From assembly GCA_963813355.1 (NCBI GenBank), contig CAWEYS010000023.1:186001-250000 (forward strand): 64,000 bases of DNA, in the 5' to 3' direction. The position numbers and the translations under genes are program-made. Source of the stretch: DATAGF01 sp963813355. GTDB taxonomy: Bacteria > Actinomycetota > Thermoleophilia > Miltoncostaeales > Miltoncostaeaceae. The notes below the pieces were generated by a model. That model ran no database searches, was not told where the DNA came from, and was given only the letters and a program-made list of their open reading frames with translations. This document shows positions 8,122 to 16,923 of the stretch, piece after piece; position 1 is the first letter of the stretch; each line of letters starts with the position of its first letter.

Positions 8122-8865
8122 TCACGGAGCGGGCTTGCTCGGCGCGCCGCCCAGGAGGTCCTTGAGTCGGTTCATCCGGGCGTCGTACGTCGGCCCGAAG
8201 CGCCGCTCCGAGCGCTCCTGCTTGAGCGGCCTGCGCCCGTAGCGCACGCGGGCCCACGGCGAGCGCGGCTTGGCCAGGCGGATCGCGCCCACGAGCGCGA
8301 TGACTGGGACGAAGATGCCGACGAGCCCGGTCACGATCTTGCCCTTCAGCAGCGTGAGGGCGGCGAGCAGCGAGTTGACCCCGACGGCGATCGCCAGGGC
8401 GAGGCGCGAGCCGTCCCTCGCGTCCTCGAGCTCCAGCGGCGCCGTGCCGATCACGCACAGGCCGCCGATCATGAGGGCGATGAGCACGGCGTCGACGGAG
8501 GTACGCCCCTGGTCGGCCCAGTAGACGTCCTTCATGTAGAGCGAGAGGGCGAACTCGTCGAGCATCAGTCCCGCCCCGATCCCGAAGACGATCGCCAGCA
8601 GCTCGAACCAGGGCGTGTCGGGCTGGAAGCGGAACTCCAAGAAGCCGGCGACCAGCGTGAGGCCGATGCCGTAGACGAGGTGGTGGATGTGGAGGCCGCC
8701 CACGCTGATGTCGCGCAGCACGCCCTGCCCCTCCCCGTCCGAGCGGATGCGGCGCGTGATGGTGCGCACGATCACGAAGGTGATCAGCAGCGACAGCAGC
8801 AGCCAGAAGGCGCCGGACCGGTTGCCGTTGACCATCTCGCGCTCGTACCAGTCGCGGATCGCCAC
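8122..8865 (-). CDS. Integral membrane protein with HIHH motif (paralogue of 18.5 kb gene)
   Basis: 247 aa, GTG start at 8865. About five or six hydrophobic segments, with two conserved blocks: GGLHIHHLVYGI (~55) and GLMLDEFALSLYMKDVYW (~100). The basic C-terminus ends in MNRLKDLLGG. A second copy of the same family is at 18524-19280, sharing GG-x-HIHH, LDEFAL, GTAPL/F, LKGK and IRLAKP-SPWAR. I do not recognise a characterised family. The paired histidines in a membrane context suggest metal or haem binding, which is only inference. It lies between an M20 peptidase and a methyltransferase on the same strand. Confidence 0.75.
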   Translation of the reverse strand: MAIRDWYEREMVNGNRSGAFWLLLSLLITFVIVRTITRRIRSDGEGQGVLRDISVGGLHIHHLVYGIGLTLVAGFLEFRFQPDTPWFELLAIVFGIGAGLMLDEFALSLYMKDVYWADQGRTSVDAVLIALMIGGLCVIGTAPLELEDARDGSRLALAIAVGVNSLLAALTLLKGKIVTGLVGIFVPVIALVGAIRLAKPRSPWARVRYGRRPLKQERSERRFGPTYDARMNRLKDLLGGAPSKPAP

Positions 8866-8868
8866 GCC

Positions 8869-9492
8869 TCAGCCCTCCGCCGGCGCGACGGCCACGCCGG
8901 CCACGACCGGCCGCGCCCACGGCGCCGCGGGCACGTCGGGAAGCCTCCGGAGCGCGGTGACGGCGAACCCGGCCCGGCGGATCGCGGCGACCGTGTCGCG
9001 GTTGGGGTGGCAGCCGGCGCACAGCCGCCGCGACGCCGGGTCCAGGCGGTCCTGCCAGCGCGCCGCGCGGCCCTCCGCGCGGACGTGCTCGAGGAAGACG
9101 AGCCGGCCGCCCGGCCTCAGGACCCGGCGCGCCTCGGACAGCGCCCGCGGGGGGTCGTCCACCGAGCACAGCACCAGGGTGCAGACGACCGCGTCGATGG
9201 TCGCGTCGGCGACCGGGAGGTCCTCTGCGGGCGCGTCCAGGACCTCGACCGGGAACGGCGCGGCGGCGGCGCGCGGCGCCAGCCGGCGGCGCATCGCGGC
9301 GTCGGGCTCGGTCAGCGTGAGCCCGGCCAGGGCCGGGTAGTGCGGCAGGTTCGCCCCGGTCCCGGCGCCGAGCTCGAGGACCCGGCCGGACGCCTCGCGC
9401 AGCAGCTCCCGGCGGCGCGCTCCCAGGGGCCCCCGCTCGGCCCGGCGACCGAGGAGGTCGTAGAGGGCGGCGAAGACCCGGTGCTCGCGCAT
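8869..9492 (-). CDS. Class I SAM-dependent methyltransferase (UbiE/phospholipid type)
   Basis: 207 aa. SAM-binding motif I is VLELGAGTGANLPHYP (~40), followed by an acidic loop (EPDAAMRRRLAPR), the AIDAVVCTLVLCSV block and VLRPGGRLVFLEHVRAEG. The closest style is the methyltransferase type 11 group acting on small lipids or quinones; LCAGCHPNRDT near residue 155 is a feature of that group. The ATG at 9492 overlaps the stop of the upstream transporter (ATGA), so they are coupled. Substrate unknown. Confidence 0.85.
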   Translation of the reverse strand: MREHRVFAALYDLLGRRAERGPLGARRRELLREASGRVLELGAGTGANLPHYPALAGLTLTEPDAAMRRRLAPRAAAAPFPVEVLDAPAEDLPVADATIDAVVCTLVLCSVDDPPRALSEARRVLRPGGRLVFLEHVRAEGRAARWQDRLDPASRRLCAGCHPNRDTVAAIRRAGFAVTALRRLPDVPAAPWARPVVAGVAVAPAEG

Positions 9493-10379
9493 CAGGCGGG
9501 CGCGGGGGCCGGCTCGAGCTCCGGCGCGGGCTGCGACTCGCCCTGCGACCGCGCCAGGGCGGCCGTGGAGACGATCATCGCGACGGCCGAGACCGCGATC
9601 AGCGCCCACTGGAGGCCGTCGGCCTGCAGGTCCTCCTCGAGGACGGTCATGCCGAGGATCACGGCGACGACGGGCTCGAAGACCGAGATCGCGGGCAGGG
9701 ACTGCGCGAGCGAGCCGGCCTGGAAGGCGGACTGCTGCAGGTAGGTGCCGAGCGTGATGACGACGATCAGGGCGTAGACCTCCCAGCTGCTGATCACGTC
9801 GACGAAGCCGTCGTCGAGATAGCTCATGACCGACTTGGTGAGCGCGGCGGCCGCGCCGTAGAGGATGCCCGTGCACGAGGCCAGCAGCACGGCGCGGATG
9901 GGGCCCTTCCTGCGGGACGCGACCAGGATGCAGGCCGCCACGACCGGCACGATCACGGCGGCGGCGATGAGCCACACCTCGAGATCGGCCGAGTCCACGC
10001 CCGCGGTGGGGTTGCCGGCGACCAGGAAGATCGCCAGGCCGGCGGTGAGCGAGATCGCCCAGAGGCCGTCGGAGCGCTTCAGGCGGCGCTTGGCCCACCA
10101 CGCCCCCAACGGGAGTGCGAAGAGCAGCGACGTGGCCAGCAGCGGCTGCACGAGCACCAGCGACCCGAAGGCGAGGGCGATCGCCTGCGCGACGTAGCCG
10201 AGACCGTCCGCGGCGGTCCCGATCAGCCAGACGGGGCGCCGGATCAGTCGCGTGATCAACCCGATCCCGAGCGCGTCCTCGTCGGGCACCTCCGCCGCCT
10301 CGCGCTGCTGCATCACGAACCCGACCGCGAACAGCAACGCCGCCACAAGAGCGATGGCGATGGCGATCTCGGTGTGCAT
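9492..10379 (-). CDS. DMT (EamA-like) family transporter
   Basis: 295 aa with about nine to ten hydrophobic segments arranged as two repeats, typical of drug/metabolite transporters. Visible features: VGFVMQQREA in the first loop, FGSLVLVQPLLATSLLFALPLGA, and the C-terminal repeat with SVFEPVVAVILGMTVLEEDL. The C-terminal tail is Pro/Glu/Ala rich and cytosolic. The stop overlaps the methyltransferase start. Cargo cannot be inferred. Confidence 0.82.
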   Translation of the reverse strand: MHTEIAIAIALVAALLFAVGFVMQQREAAEVPDEDALGIGLITRLIRRPVWLIGTAADGLGYVAQAIALAFGSLVLVQPLLATSLLFALPLGAWWAKRRLKRSDGLWAISLTAGLAIFLVAGNPTAGVDSADLEVWLIAAAVIVPVVAACILVASRRKGPIRAVLLASCTGILYGAAAALTKSVMSYLDDGFVDVISSWEVYALIVVITLGTYLQQSAFQAGSLAQSLPAISVFEPVVAVILGMTVLEEDLQADGLQWALIAVSAVAMIVSTAALARSQGESQPAPELEPAPAPA

Positions 10380-10385
10380 GGCCGC

Positions 10386-11819
10386 CTACTCTCCCATGGC
10401 GGGCTCCACCCCGCCCACGGGCGCCGGGCTCGGCCGCGGCGGGCGCGGCCGCACCAGGAAGGGCGGCAGCGTCAGGACGACGAGGCCGAGGAAGATGCCG
10501 CCCACGTAGAGGGCCGGGTTGCCGGTCTTGAGCTGGTCCGGCGGGACGAAGCCGAGCACGAACGAGAGCGCCGCGCCGACGAGGCCGACTCCGGACGTGA
10601 TCCAGACCCCCGCGGTCCCGCCGGGGATGCGGTAGGGGCGGTGCACCTCCGGGTGCGTGTACCGCAGCCGGAGCACGGCCGCGAAGATCAGCGCGTACAT
10701 GATGATGATGATCTGGGCGGTGAGCACGGAGAGGATCCAGTACGAGGTGCTCACGCTCGGCACGAAGAGGAAGAGCAGGCTGAAGACCGTCGTGCCGATC
10801 CCCTGGGCCAGGAGCACCGCGACGGGCACGCCGGCGCGGTTCTGCCGGGCCCACGAGCGCGGCGCCTCGCCCTGCTCGGCCACGGTCGCCAGCCCCGTGG
10901 CGGGCCCCATGATCCAGGGGATCATGTGCGCGACCCCGCCGATGGTGATGAGGATGGCCGTCGGCACGAGCAGCCACTCCACCCCGAGGGCGTCGAACAC
11001 GGCCTGGAACGCCTGCATCACTCCGCCCACCAGGCTGATCTCGTGCTGGGGGACGACCACCGCGAGCGCCAGCGAGCCGAGGATCGTGAAGGCCGTCATG
11101 ATCACGGCCGCCAGCAGGATGGCCCGGGGGAAGTCGCGGGCCGGCCGGCGCGCCTGGTCGGCGTGGAAGCCGGCCACCTCCATGCCGGCGAACATGAGGA
11201 TCGCGCCGGTCAGGAAGACCAGGTTGGTGATGCCCAGGTTCGGGACCAGCGCGTCTCCGGAGAAGGGGATCTCGGAGGCGTTGCCGTCGGCGAGGAAGGC
11301 CACCCCCAGCACCATGATCAGGAGCGCCGGCACGATGGCGCCGAGCACCGTTCCGATCGCCCCGATCGCGCTCGTCGCGCCCACGCCCCGGAAGGCGGCC
11401 AGCGTCGCGCCCCAGAACACCGCGAGCATCACGACCACCAGGAAGACCCTGTTGTTGGCCAGGTCGGGGTCGAAGGCGTAGGCGAAGCTCGCGGCGGTGA
11501 ACGCGAGCACGGTCGGGAACCAGGCGAGGTTCTCGGCCCAGTCGCACCAGACGGCGAGGAACCCCGCGCGGCCGCGGAAGGCCTCGCGCACCCACGGGTA
11601 GACCCCGCCGCGGCGCGGCCAGGCGGTCGCCAGCTCGGCGATGGCGAGCGACACCGGCACCAGGAACAGCACGACCGCCAGGAGCACGAAGAAGATCAGC
11701 GACCAGCCGTACTCGGCCATCAGGGGCAGGTTGCGCGGGCTGACCATCGCGGCCACGTTGATCATCGCCAGGGCCAGGACGCCGAGGCCCGCGACCCGTC
11801 CGGGGCGGCGGAGCCTCAC
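10386..11819 (-). CDS. APC family amino acid / amine permease
   Basis: 477 aa, about twelve membrane segments. Conserved APC features: ALAMINVAAMVSPRNLPL at the start, the TM3 region RRGGVYPWVREAF, GMEVAGFHADQARRPARDFPRA, and PYRIPGGTAGVW before the last helices. The start is a GTG at 11819 overlapping the lipoprotein stop as GTGA, giving a normal N-terminus; an open frame further upstream is a shadow. The sequence most resembles the glutamate:GABA antiporter-like branch, but substrate is uncertain. Confidence 0.85.
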   Translation of the reverse strand: MRLRRPGRVAGLGVLALAMINVAAMVSPRNLPLMAEYGWSLIFFVLLAVVLFLVPVSLAIAELATAWPRRGGVYPWVREAFRGRAGFLAVWCDWAENLAWFPTVLAFTAASFAYAFDPDLANNRVFLVVVMLAVFWGATLAAFRGVGATSAIGAIGTVLGAIVPALLIMVLGVAFLADGNASEIPFSGDALVPNLGITNLVFLTGAILMFAGMEVAGFHADQARRPARDFPRAILLAAVIMTAFTILGSLALAVVVPQHEISLVGGVMQAFQAVFDALGVEWLLVPTAILITIGGVAHMIPWIMGPATGLATVAEQGEAPRSWARQNRAGVPVAVLLAQGIGTTVFSLLFLFVPSVSTSYWILSVLTAQIIIIMYALIFAAVLRLRYTHPEVHRPYRIPGGTAGVWITSGVGLVGAALSFVLGFVPPDQLKTGNPALYVGGIFLGLVVLTLPPFLVRPRPPRPSPAPVGGVEPAMGE

Positions 11820-12244
11820 TCGGCGCCCCGGTCCTCGAGCGCCTCGGTCAGCGCGTCGACCGTCTCGGGGTCGCGATTGCCGCTCACCCGCACGGTGAAC
11901 GGGCCGAGCGTCCACACCGCGCCCTGCGCGGGCGGCCGCACCTGGCCCTCGAAGCGGCGGGCGGCGCCGTCGCGGTCCTCATCGTCGTCGTACGCGGTCG
12001 CGACGACCACCGCCTCCTCGTCCTGGTCGCCGCACGCGAAGCCGACGTCGTAGCGGCGCTCCTCCACCGCCCCCGGCGCGCGGGCCTCGGTCTCGATCTC
12101 GTCGCACACCCGCAGGTCGGCGTCGGCGATGACGGAGTCGATGTCCGAGAAGGAGACCGGCTCGGAGCTGTCGGCGCGGCCGCAACCGACGGCCGCGAGC
12201 GCGCCCACCGCCAGCAGCAGGGCCGCGGCGACCGCCGCCCTCAC
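11816..12244 (-). CDS. Putative secreted lipoprotein
   Basis: 142 aa. GTG start at 12244 overlapping the upstream stop (GTGA). An N-terminal hydrophobic signal is followed by a lipobox (LAAVGC, Cys ~22), then an acidic Ser/Asp-rich mature part with two further cysteines (RVCDEIE, FACGDQDEE). The C-terminal half (WTLGPFTVRVSGNRD) looks like a small beta domain. No family recognised. It lies between the permease and the LysRS-MprF fusion and is probably in the same transcript. Confidence 0.7.
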   Translation of the reverse strand: MRAAVAAALLLAVGALAAVGCGRADSSEPVSFSDIDSVIADADLRVCDEIETEARAPGAVEERRYDVGFACGDQDEEAVVVATAYDDDEDRDGAARRFEGQVRPPAQGAVWTLGPFTVRVSGNRDPETVDALTEALEDRGAE

Positions 12245-15200
12245 GCCCCGTGGGCCGCGACGACCGGGGGCACCAGCAGGCGCCCGAGCACGGGGACGTT
12301 GAGGAAGCCCTCGACGCCGGCGTAGAGGATCCCCACCCGCGGGAGGTCGACGGCCTCCTCGAAGACCATCGAGCGCGGGAGCCATTCCGGCTGGAACTTC
12401 TCGTTGAAGTCGTAGAGCGACTTGATCTGGAAGAAGGGGTTGAGCTTCGCGACGACCCACTTCAGCGCCCTGTCGCCCGGGCCGAGGTCGGCGTCGGCGT
12501 TGAACAGCCGCCCCCAGGCGGCGAAGTTCATCGACAGCCGCACGACGCCCGCCCGCCCGAGCTCCTCGGCGGCGCGGACGATGAGGAACTCCGTGATCCC
12601 GTTCGGGGCGCTCGGCTCGCGCCGCATCAGGTCGAGCGAGTAGCCGGGCTCGGCGCCGAAGCACGGCACGAGGCGCAGGAAGCCGGCCACCCGCCCCGCC
12701 GTGTCGCGCGCCAGCGCGATCACCATCTCGTCGTTCTCGCCCGTCACGTCCTGGCTGAGGGCCATCGTGAAGCCGCGCTCGGGCTCCTTCCCGCGCCAGT
12801 GCTCGCTGATGGCGTTGAGCTCGTCGATGACCGCGGGTGGGACCTCGGTCTCGCGCAGGATCTGGAAGCTGTGGTCGCGCGCGACCCGGGACACCGCCCC
12901 GCGTACCTTCTTCATGCCCGGGCCGTGGATGTCGATCTGGTCGCAGCGGATGATGGCCTCGTCGCCGAGGTAGACCGACCGCATCCCACGCTCGGCGTAC
13001 AAGGGCATGTCGGCCTCGCGCACGGCCAGGAACGCGAGCTTCCAGCCCCGCTCGTGGCAGAACTCCTGGAACTCGTCGACCACCATGGGGATCGACTCCT
13101 CCGCGCCGATCGGGTCGCCCGAGGCCAGCGCGTAGCCCTGCAGGTAGGTGTAGGCGATCATCGCCTGGCGGTCCGACGAGAAGAAGAGGCTCTTGTCGTC
13201 GCGGAGCGCGAAGTACGCCAGCGTGTCCGACCCGTAGGCGTGCACGAGGGCCTCGGCGCGCTCGTGGTCATCCGTCGAGACCTCGTCGCGCTGCACCACC
13301 GAGCGCAGCACGAGGAACCCGAAGAGCAGTATCCCCGCGATCCCGAGGGCCAGCAGCGAGTCCTCGAAGAAGGCGTTGAAGACGCGGTTCTCGAAGGTGT
13401 AGGGCCCGTCGAGGCCGATCAGGCCGCCGAAGATGGTCTCCAGCACCCCGCCCACGCTCAGGTCCGGGCTGACCTCGTTGCGCTCGATCAGCAGTGCGAC
13501 GACGCCGTAGACCAGCACCCCGCCCAGCCAGAGCGGGATGAAGCGAAGGGCCGTGAGGATGGACGGCGGGTCCCCCGGCGCGTGGAAGTCCTCACGGAAC
13601 CAGATCAGCAGCAGCGCCAGCGCCGCGCAGAGCACGGCGGCGATCGGGTTCGGCCCCCGCAGGAGGTGCACCAGCGTCCCGGCCAGCAGGAGCACGACGG
13701 CGACCCAGAAGGCGGTGCGCTTGCCGCGGGCGAGCTGCCGCGCGGTCAGCAGCAGGACCAGGCCGATGATCACCGCCGCGATCGACCCGTTGGCCCGCCC
13801 CTCGGCGCCGAAGAAGGTGTCGGCGCCCAGGCGCGAATGCAGCCCCGGCAGTGACGCCAGCAAGCTGATGATGCCGGCCACCGCCACGAGCGCGGCGAGC
13901 ACGCCGCGCCGGGTGGCGGGCCGGCGGGCCGCGCCCGGCAGCTTCAGCCGTCCCGGTTCGGGGCTCCGCACCGCCGAGGTGACGGGCGCCGCCGGGCCCG
14001 GCCGCGGTGCGGCGGGCGCCAGGGGCAGCAGGCGCGAGCGGGACGGCGACGCCACGTCCCCGGCCTCGGGCCGCAGCGTCGGGAAGAGCAGCACGTCGCG
14101 GATCGTGGTGGCGCCGGCCAGCAGCATCACGAGCCGGTCGACCCCGACGCCCAGGCCGCCCGTCGGCGGCATGCCGAGCTCCATCGCGCGCAGGTAGTCC
14201 TCATCCACGTCGCCGGCCTCGGGGTCGCCGGCCGCCTTCGCCCTCGCCTCGTCCTCGAAGCGCTCGCGCTGGTCGATCGGATCGGTCAGCTCGCTGTACG
14301 CGTTGGCGAGCTCGCGCCCGGCGACGACCACCTCGAAGCGCTCGACGAGCGTCGGGTCGTCGCGGTGGGGCCGCGCGAGCGGCGAGATCTCGCGCGGGTG
14401 GTCGCAGACGAAGACCGGGCCCACGACGTTCGCCTCGACGAACTCGTCGTAGAGCTCGTTGCAGATCTTGCCGGTCCCCCAGGACTCGTCGTACTCGACC
14501 TTGGCCTCGTCGGCGATCCGGCGGCACTCCTCGAGCGGCATCGAGGGGTGGATGTCGATGCCGGAGTGCTCCTTGATGAGCTCGTACATCGTCGCCCGGC
14601 GCCAGGGCGGGGCGAGCGACACCGGCTTGCCGTCGATCTCGATGTCGTGCGTGCCGATCGCGGCCATGGCCGCGGCGCCCACCATCTCCTCCGTGATGAC
14701 CATCATGTCTTTGTAGTCCGCGAGGGCCTGGTAGAGCTCGAGCATCGTGAACTCGGGGTTGTGGCGCGTGTCGATGCCCTCGTTGCGGAAGACGCGCGAC
14801 ATCTCGAAGACCTTCTCGTAGCCACCGACGATGAGCCGCTTCAGGTGGAGCTCGAGGGCGATGCGCATGTACATCTCGATGTCGAGAGCGTTGTGGTGCG
14901 TGATGAAGGGCCGCGCCGTGGCCCCGCCGGACTCGGGCTGGAGCACCGGCGTCTCCACCTCGGTGAAGCCCTGGCCGGCGAGGTAGCCGCGGATGCCGGC
15001 GAGGGTGCGCGTGCGGACGTCCGCGACCCGGCGGGCGTCCGGCGTCACGATCAGGTCGAGGTAGCGCTGGCGCGCCCGGGTCTCGGTGTCGGTCAGCGGG
15101 CGGGTCTTCGCCGGCAGGGGACGGATCGCCTTGCCGAGCAGCTGGGAGGTGCGCGCGAGCACCGACAGCTCGCCCCGGCGGCTGACCACGACCCGGCCCT

Positions 15201-15585
15201 CGAAGCCCATCCAGTCGCCGATGTCGATGGCCCCGACGTCGGCGAACCCCTCGTCGCCCATCTCCGCCCGCGAGGCCATGATCTGCAGGAACCCGCTCTC
15301 GTCCTTCAGGCTCATGAAGACCAGGCCGCCGTGGTCGCGCGTGAGCATCACCCGGCCGGCGACGTGCACGACGTCCTGGGTCTCCGCGCCGGCCTCCAGG
15401 GCGCCGAACTCGTCGCGCACCTGGGCGAGCGTGTGGTCGCGCGGGTACGTGACCGGATAGGGGTCGATGCCCCGGTCCCGGAGGGCCTCGACCTTCGCGA
15501 GCCGGTGGCGGCGCTGCTCCGCGGCGCTCCCGGTCAGCCCCGTCGGGGATGCGGGCGGGTCTGCGGGGGTCGCGCCGTCGGGCAT
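12241..15585 (-). CDS. LysRS fused to MprF-like lysylphosphatidylglycerol synthase (LysX-like, reversed order)
   Basis: 1114 aa. Residues ~1-500 are a complete class II lysyl-tRNA synthetase: an OB-fold (VHVAGRVMLTRDHGG), motif 2 (VFRNEGIDTRHNPEFTMLELYQ) and motif 3 (GLGVGVDRLVMLLAG). Residues ~545-760 hold about six membrane helices. Residues ~770-1110 are the DUF2156 aminoacyl-lipid transferase domain, with YASGDPIG-like and FYRFKEKFxPxW-like motifs (ALASGDPIG, YDFNEKFQPEW). Such proteins charge tRNA-Lys and move lysine to phosphatidylglycerol, protecting the membrane from cationic peptides. ATG at 15585 has GGAGG eight bases before it. In mycobacterial LysX the transferase comes first and LysRS last; here the order is the opposite. 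Confidence 0.9.
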   Translation of the reverse strand: MPDGATPADPPASPTGLTGSAAEQRRHRLAKVEALRDRGIDPYPVTYPRDHTLAQVRDEFGALEAGAETQDVVHVAGRVMLTRDHGGLVFMSLKDESGFLQIMASRAEMGDEGFADVGAIDIGDWMGFEGRVVVSRRGELSVLARTSQLLGKAIRPLPAKTRPLTDTETRARQRYLDLIVTPDARRVADVRTRTLAGIRGYLAGQGFTEVETPVLQPESGGATARPFITHHNALDIEMYMRIALELHLKRLIVGGYEKVFEMSRVFRNEGIDTRHNPEFTMLELYQALADYKDMMVITEEMVGAAAMAAIGTHDIEIDGKPVSLAPPWRRATMYELIKEHSGIDIHPSMPLEECRRIADEAKVEYDESWGTGKICNELYDEFVEANVVGPVFVCDHPREISPLARPHRDDPTLVERFEVVVAGRELANAYSELTDPIDQRERFEDEARAKAAGDPEAGDVDEDYLRAMELGMPPTGGLGVGVDRLVMLLAGATTIRDVLLFPTLRPEAGDVASPSRSRLLPLAPAAPRPGPAAPVTSAVRSPEPGRLKLPGAARRPATRRGVLAALVAVAGIISLLASLPGLHSRLGADTFFGAEGRANGSIAAVIIGLVLLLTARQLARGKRTAFWVAVVLLLAGTLVHLLRGPNPIAAVLCAALALLLIWFREDFHAPGDPPSILTALRFIPLWLGGVLVYGVVALLIERNEVSPDLSVGGVLETIFGGLIGLDGPYTFENRVFNAFFEDSLLALGIAGILLFGFLVLRSVVQRDEVSTDDHERAEALVHAYGSDTLAYFALRDDKSLFFSSDRQAMIAYTYLQGYALASGDPIGAEESIPMVVDEFQEFCHERGWKLAFLAVREADMPLYAERGMRSVYLGDEAIIRCDQIDIHGPGMKKVRGAVSRVARDHSFQILRETEVPPAVIDELNAISEHWRGKEPERGFTMALSQDVTGENDEMVIALARDTAGRVAGFLRLVPCFGAEPGYSLDLMRREPSAPNGITEFLIVRAAEELGRAGVVRLSMNFAAWGRLFNADADLGPGDRALKWVVAKLNPFFQIKSLYDFNEKFQPEWLPRSMVFEEAVDLPRVGILYAGVEGFLNVPVLGRLLVPPVVAAHGA

Positions 15586-15666
15586 TCGCGGCACCTCCAG
15601 GGGCGTCGGGCCGCTGGGACCATACCCGGGACCCCCCGGCGGCGGAAAGCCCGCTCGCGACCGCCC

Positions 15667-15697
15667 TTGACCTCAAGTTCGCTTGAAGCTGCAGGAT
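15667..15697 (+). promoter_or_regulatory. MerR/SoxR-like promoter with 19-bp spacer
   Basis: A TTGACC -35 element (15667-15672) and a CAGGAT -10-like element (15692-15697) are 19 bp apart, the long spacing characteristic of promoters activated by MerR-family regulators. The spacer holds an inverted repeat TCAAG-TTCG-CTTGA (15673-15686) very close to the E. coli SoxR box half-sites. The expected transcription start falls at the GTG (15704) of the oxidoreductase gene, suggesting a leaderless mRNA. No MerR-type regulator gene is in the window, so the activator would act in trans. Confidence 0.6.
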
Positions 15698-15703
15698 GCC
15701 GTC

Positions 15704-16679
15704 GTGCTCGCGATCCGACAGCGTCGTTTCGGCCCGCCGGAGGTCCTCGAGCCCGAGGACGTGCCCGATCCCGCGCCCGGCACAGGCCGCGCGCGCATCG
15801 CCGTGGAGGCCGCCGGCGTGCACGTCATCGACACGGCCATCCGCGCAGGCGCCGACCGCCTCCCCTTCCCGCTCCCCGACCTGCCCATGACGCCCGGCCG
15901 AGAGGTCGCGGGGGTCGTCGACGCCGTGGGCCCGGGCGTCGACCCCGCCTGGGAGGGCCGCCGCGCCGTGGCCCACCTCGGCCTCGCGAGCGGCGGCTAC
16001 GCGCAGCTCGCCGTCGCCCCGGCCGAGGCCCTGCACGAGGTGCCCGACGGGCTCGGCGCCGACGTCGCGGTGGCCGCGATCGGCACGGGGCGGACCGCGG
16101 TGGCGATCCTCGACCAGGCGGCGATCGGCCCGGACGACGTGGTGCTCGTCACCGCGGCCGCGGGAGGCCTCGGCGGCCTGTTCCTCCAGGGCGCCCGTGC
16201 GGCCGGAGCGGTGGCCGTCGGGGCGGCGGGAGGGCCGGAGAAGGTCGCGGCCGTCCGGGCCCTCGGCGCCGACGTCGCGGTCGACTATCGGGAGCCGGAC
16301 TGGCCAGAGCGGATCGTCGAGGCGCTGGACGGCAGGCGCGTCTCCGTCGCGCTCGACGGCGTCGGCGGTGCGCTCGGGCGAGCCGCCCTCGAGCTCCTGG
16401 CGCCCGGCGGCCGGATCCTGCTCTTCGGCTTCTCGAGCGGCGAGCCGACCCCGACTGACGACGCGCGACCTCATGCGCCTCGGCATCACGGCCTCCTGGG
16501 CCCTGGGCGGGGGCATCGCGGGGCGGATGCGCGAGCTGGAGACCCGCGCCCTGGCGGACGCCGCCGCCGGCCGCCTCGTCCCCGTGGTCGGGCAGCGCTT
16601 CCCCCTCAGCGACGCCGCGGCCGCCCACCGGGCGATCGAGGCCCGCGAGACCATCGGGAAGGTGGTCCTCGTCCCCTGA
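15704..16679 (+). pseudogene. Zinc-less MDR quinone oxidoreductase, frameshifted
   Basis: Medium-chain reductase of the NADPH:quinone oxidoreductase type. The frame from 15704 gives the GroES-like domain and Rossmann motif (AAAGGLGGLFLQGARAAGA, ~150) as far as LLFGFSSGEPTP. There the frame breaks: the C-terminal part (LTTRDLMRLGITASWALGGG to GKVVLVP, stop 16679) continues one base over. Deleting A16454 restores a normal ~324 aa protein. Either a sequencing error or a recent inactivation. The GTG start is chosen because the MerR-type promoter just upstream would start transcription there; a TTG at 15683 lies inside the operator. Confidence 0.75.
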
Positions 16680-16700
16680 GTCGTCGCTCTCGGGGGTCGC

Positions 16701-16839
16701 GCCACTTGGCCGGCGCGTCGACTGCCAATTGGCGCAACCGCTCCTGCAGAACCGGCAGGCAGGCAAGCATCGCGCCGGGAGGACGCCGGACCCGGAGTGT
16801 TGGTGTGCCACTTGGCGTGAGCGGCGTGCGCCAATCGAC
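16701..16839. repeat. Dispersed copies of the GCCA-NN-TGGC repeat
   Basis: GCCACTTGGC at 16701, GCCAATTGGC at 16724, GCCACTTGGC at 16807 and a degenerate GCCAATCGAC at 16830. Members within each pair are exactly 23 bp apart, the period of the four-unit array at 6.68 kb, but here on the opposite orientation and with about 70 bp of unrelated sequence between the pairs. The block fills the gap 16680-16923 between a broken oxidoreductase and a Cys/His protein gene, with no other feature in it. Confidence 0.8.
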
Positions 16840-16923
16840 ACCCTCACCCGGCACACTCCCGCCACCGTTCCGTCACGCTCCGGGGCTGATCGTCGCGGGC
16901 GTCCGCGGCATGGTGGGCTGCTC

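Noticed and set aside
5181..8165. A ~1000-codon plus-strand open frame, and others like it (34824-37337, 45787-49089, 50728-53559)
   Set aside because: They lie antisense to clear genes (fumC, M20 peptidase, polA, antiporter, DUF1254, LuxR regulator), have no family signatures and show the His/Arg/Asp-rich composition of high-GC shadow frames.
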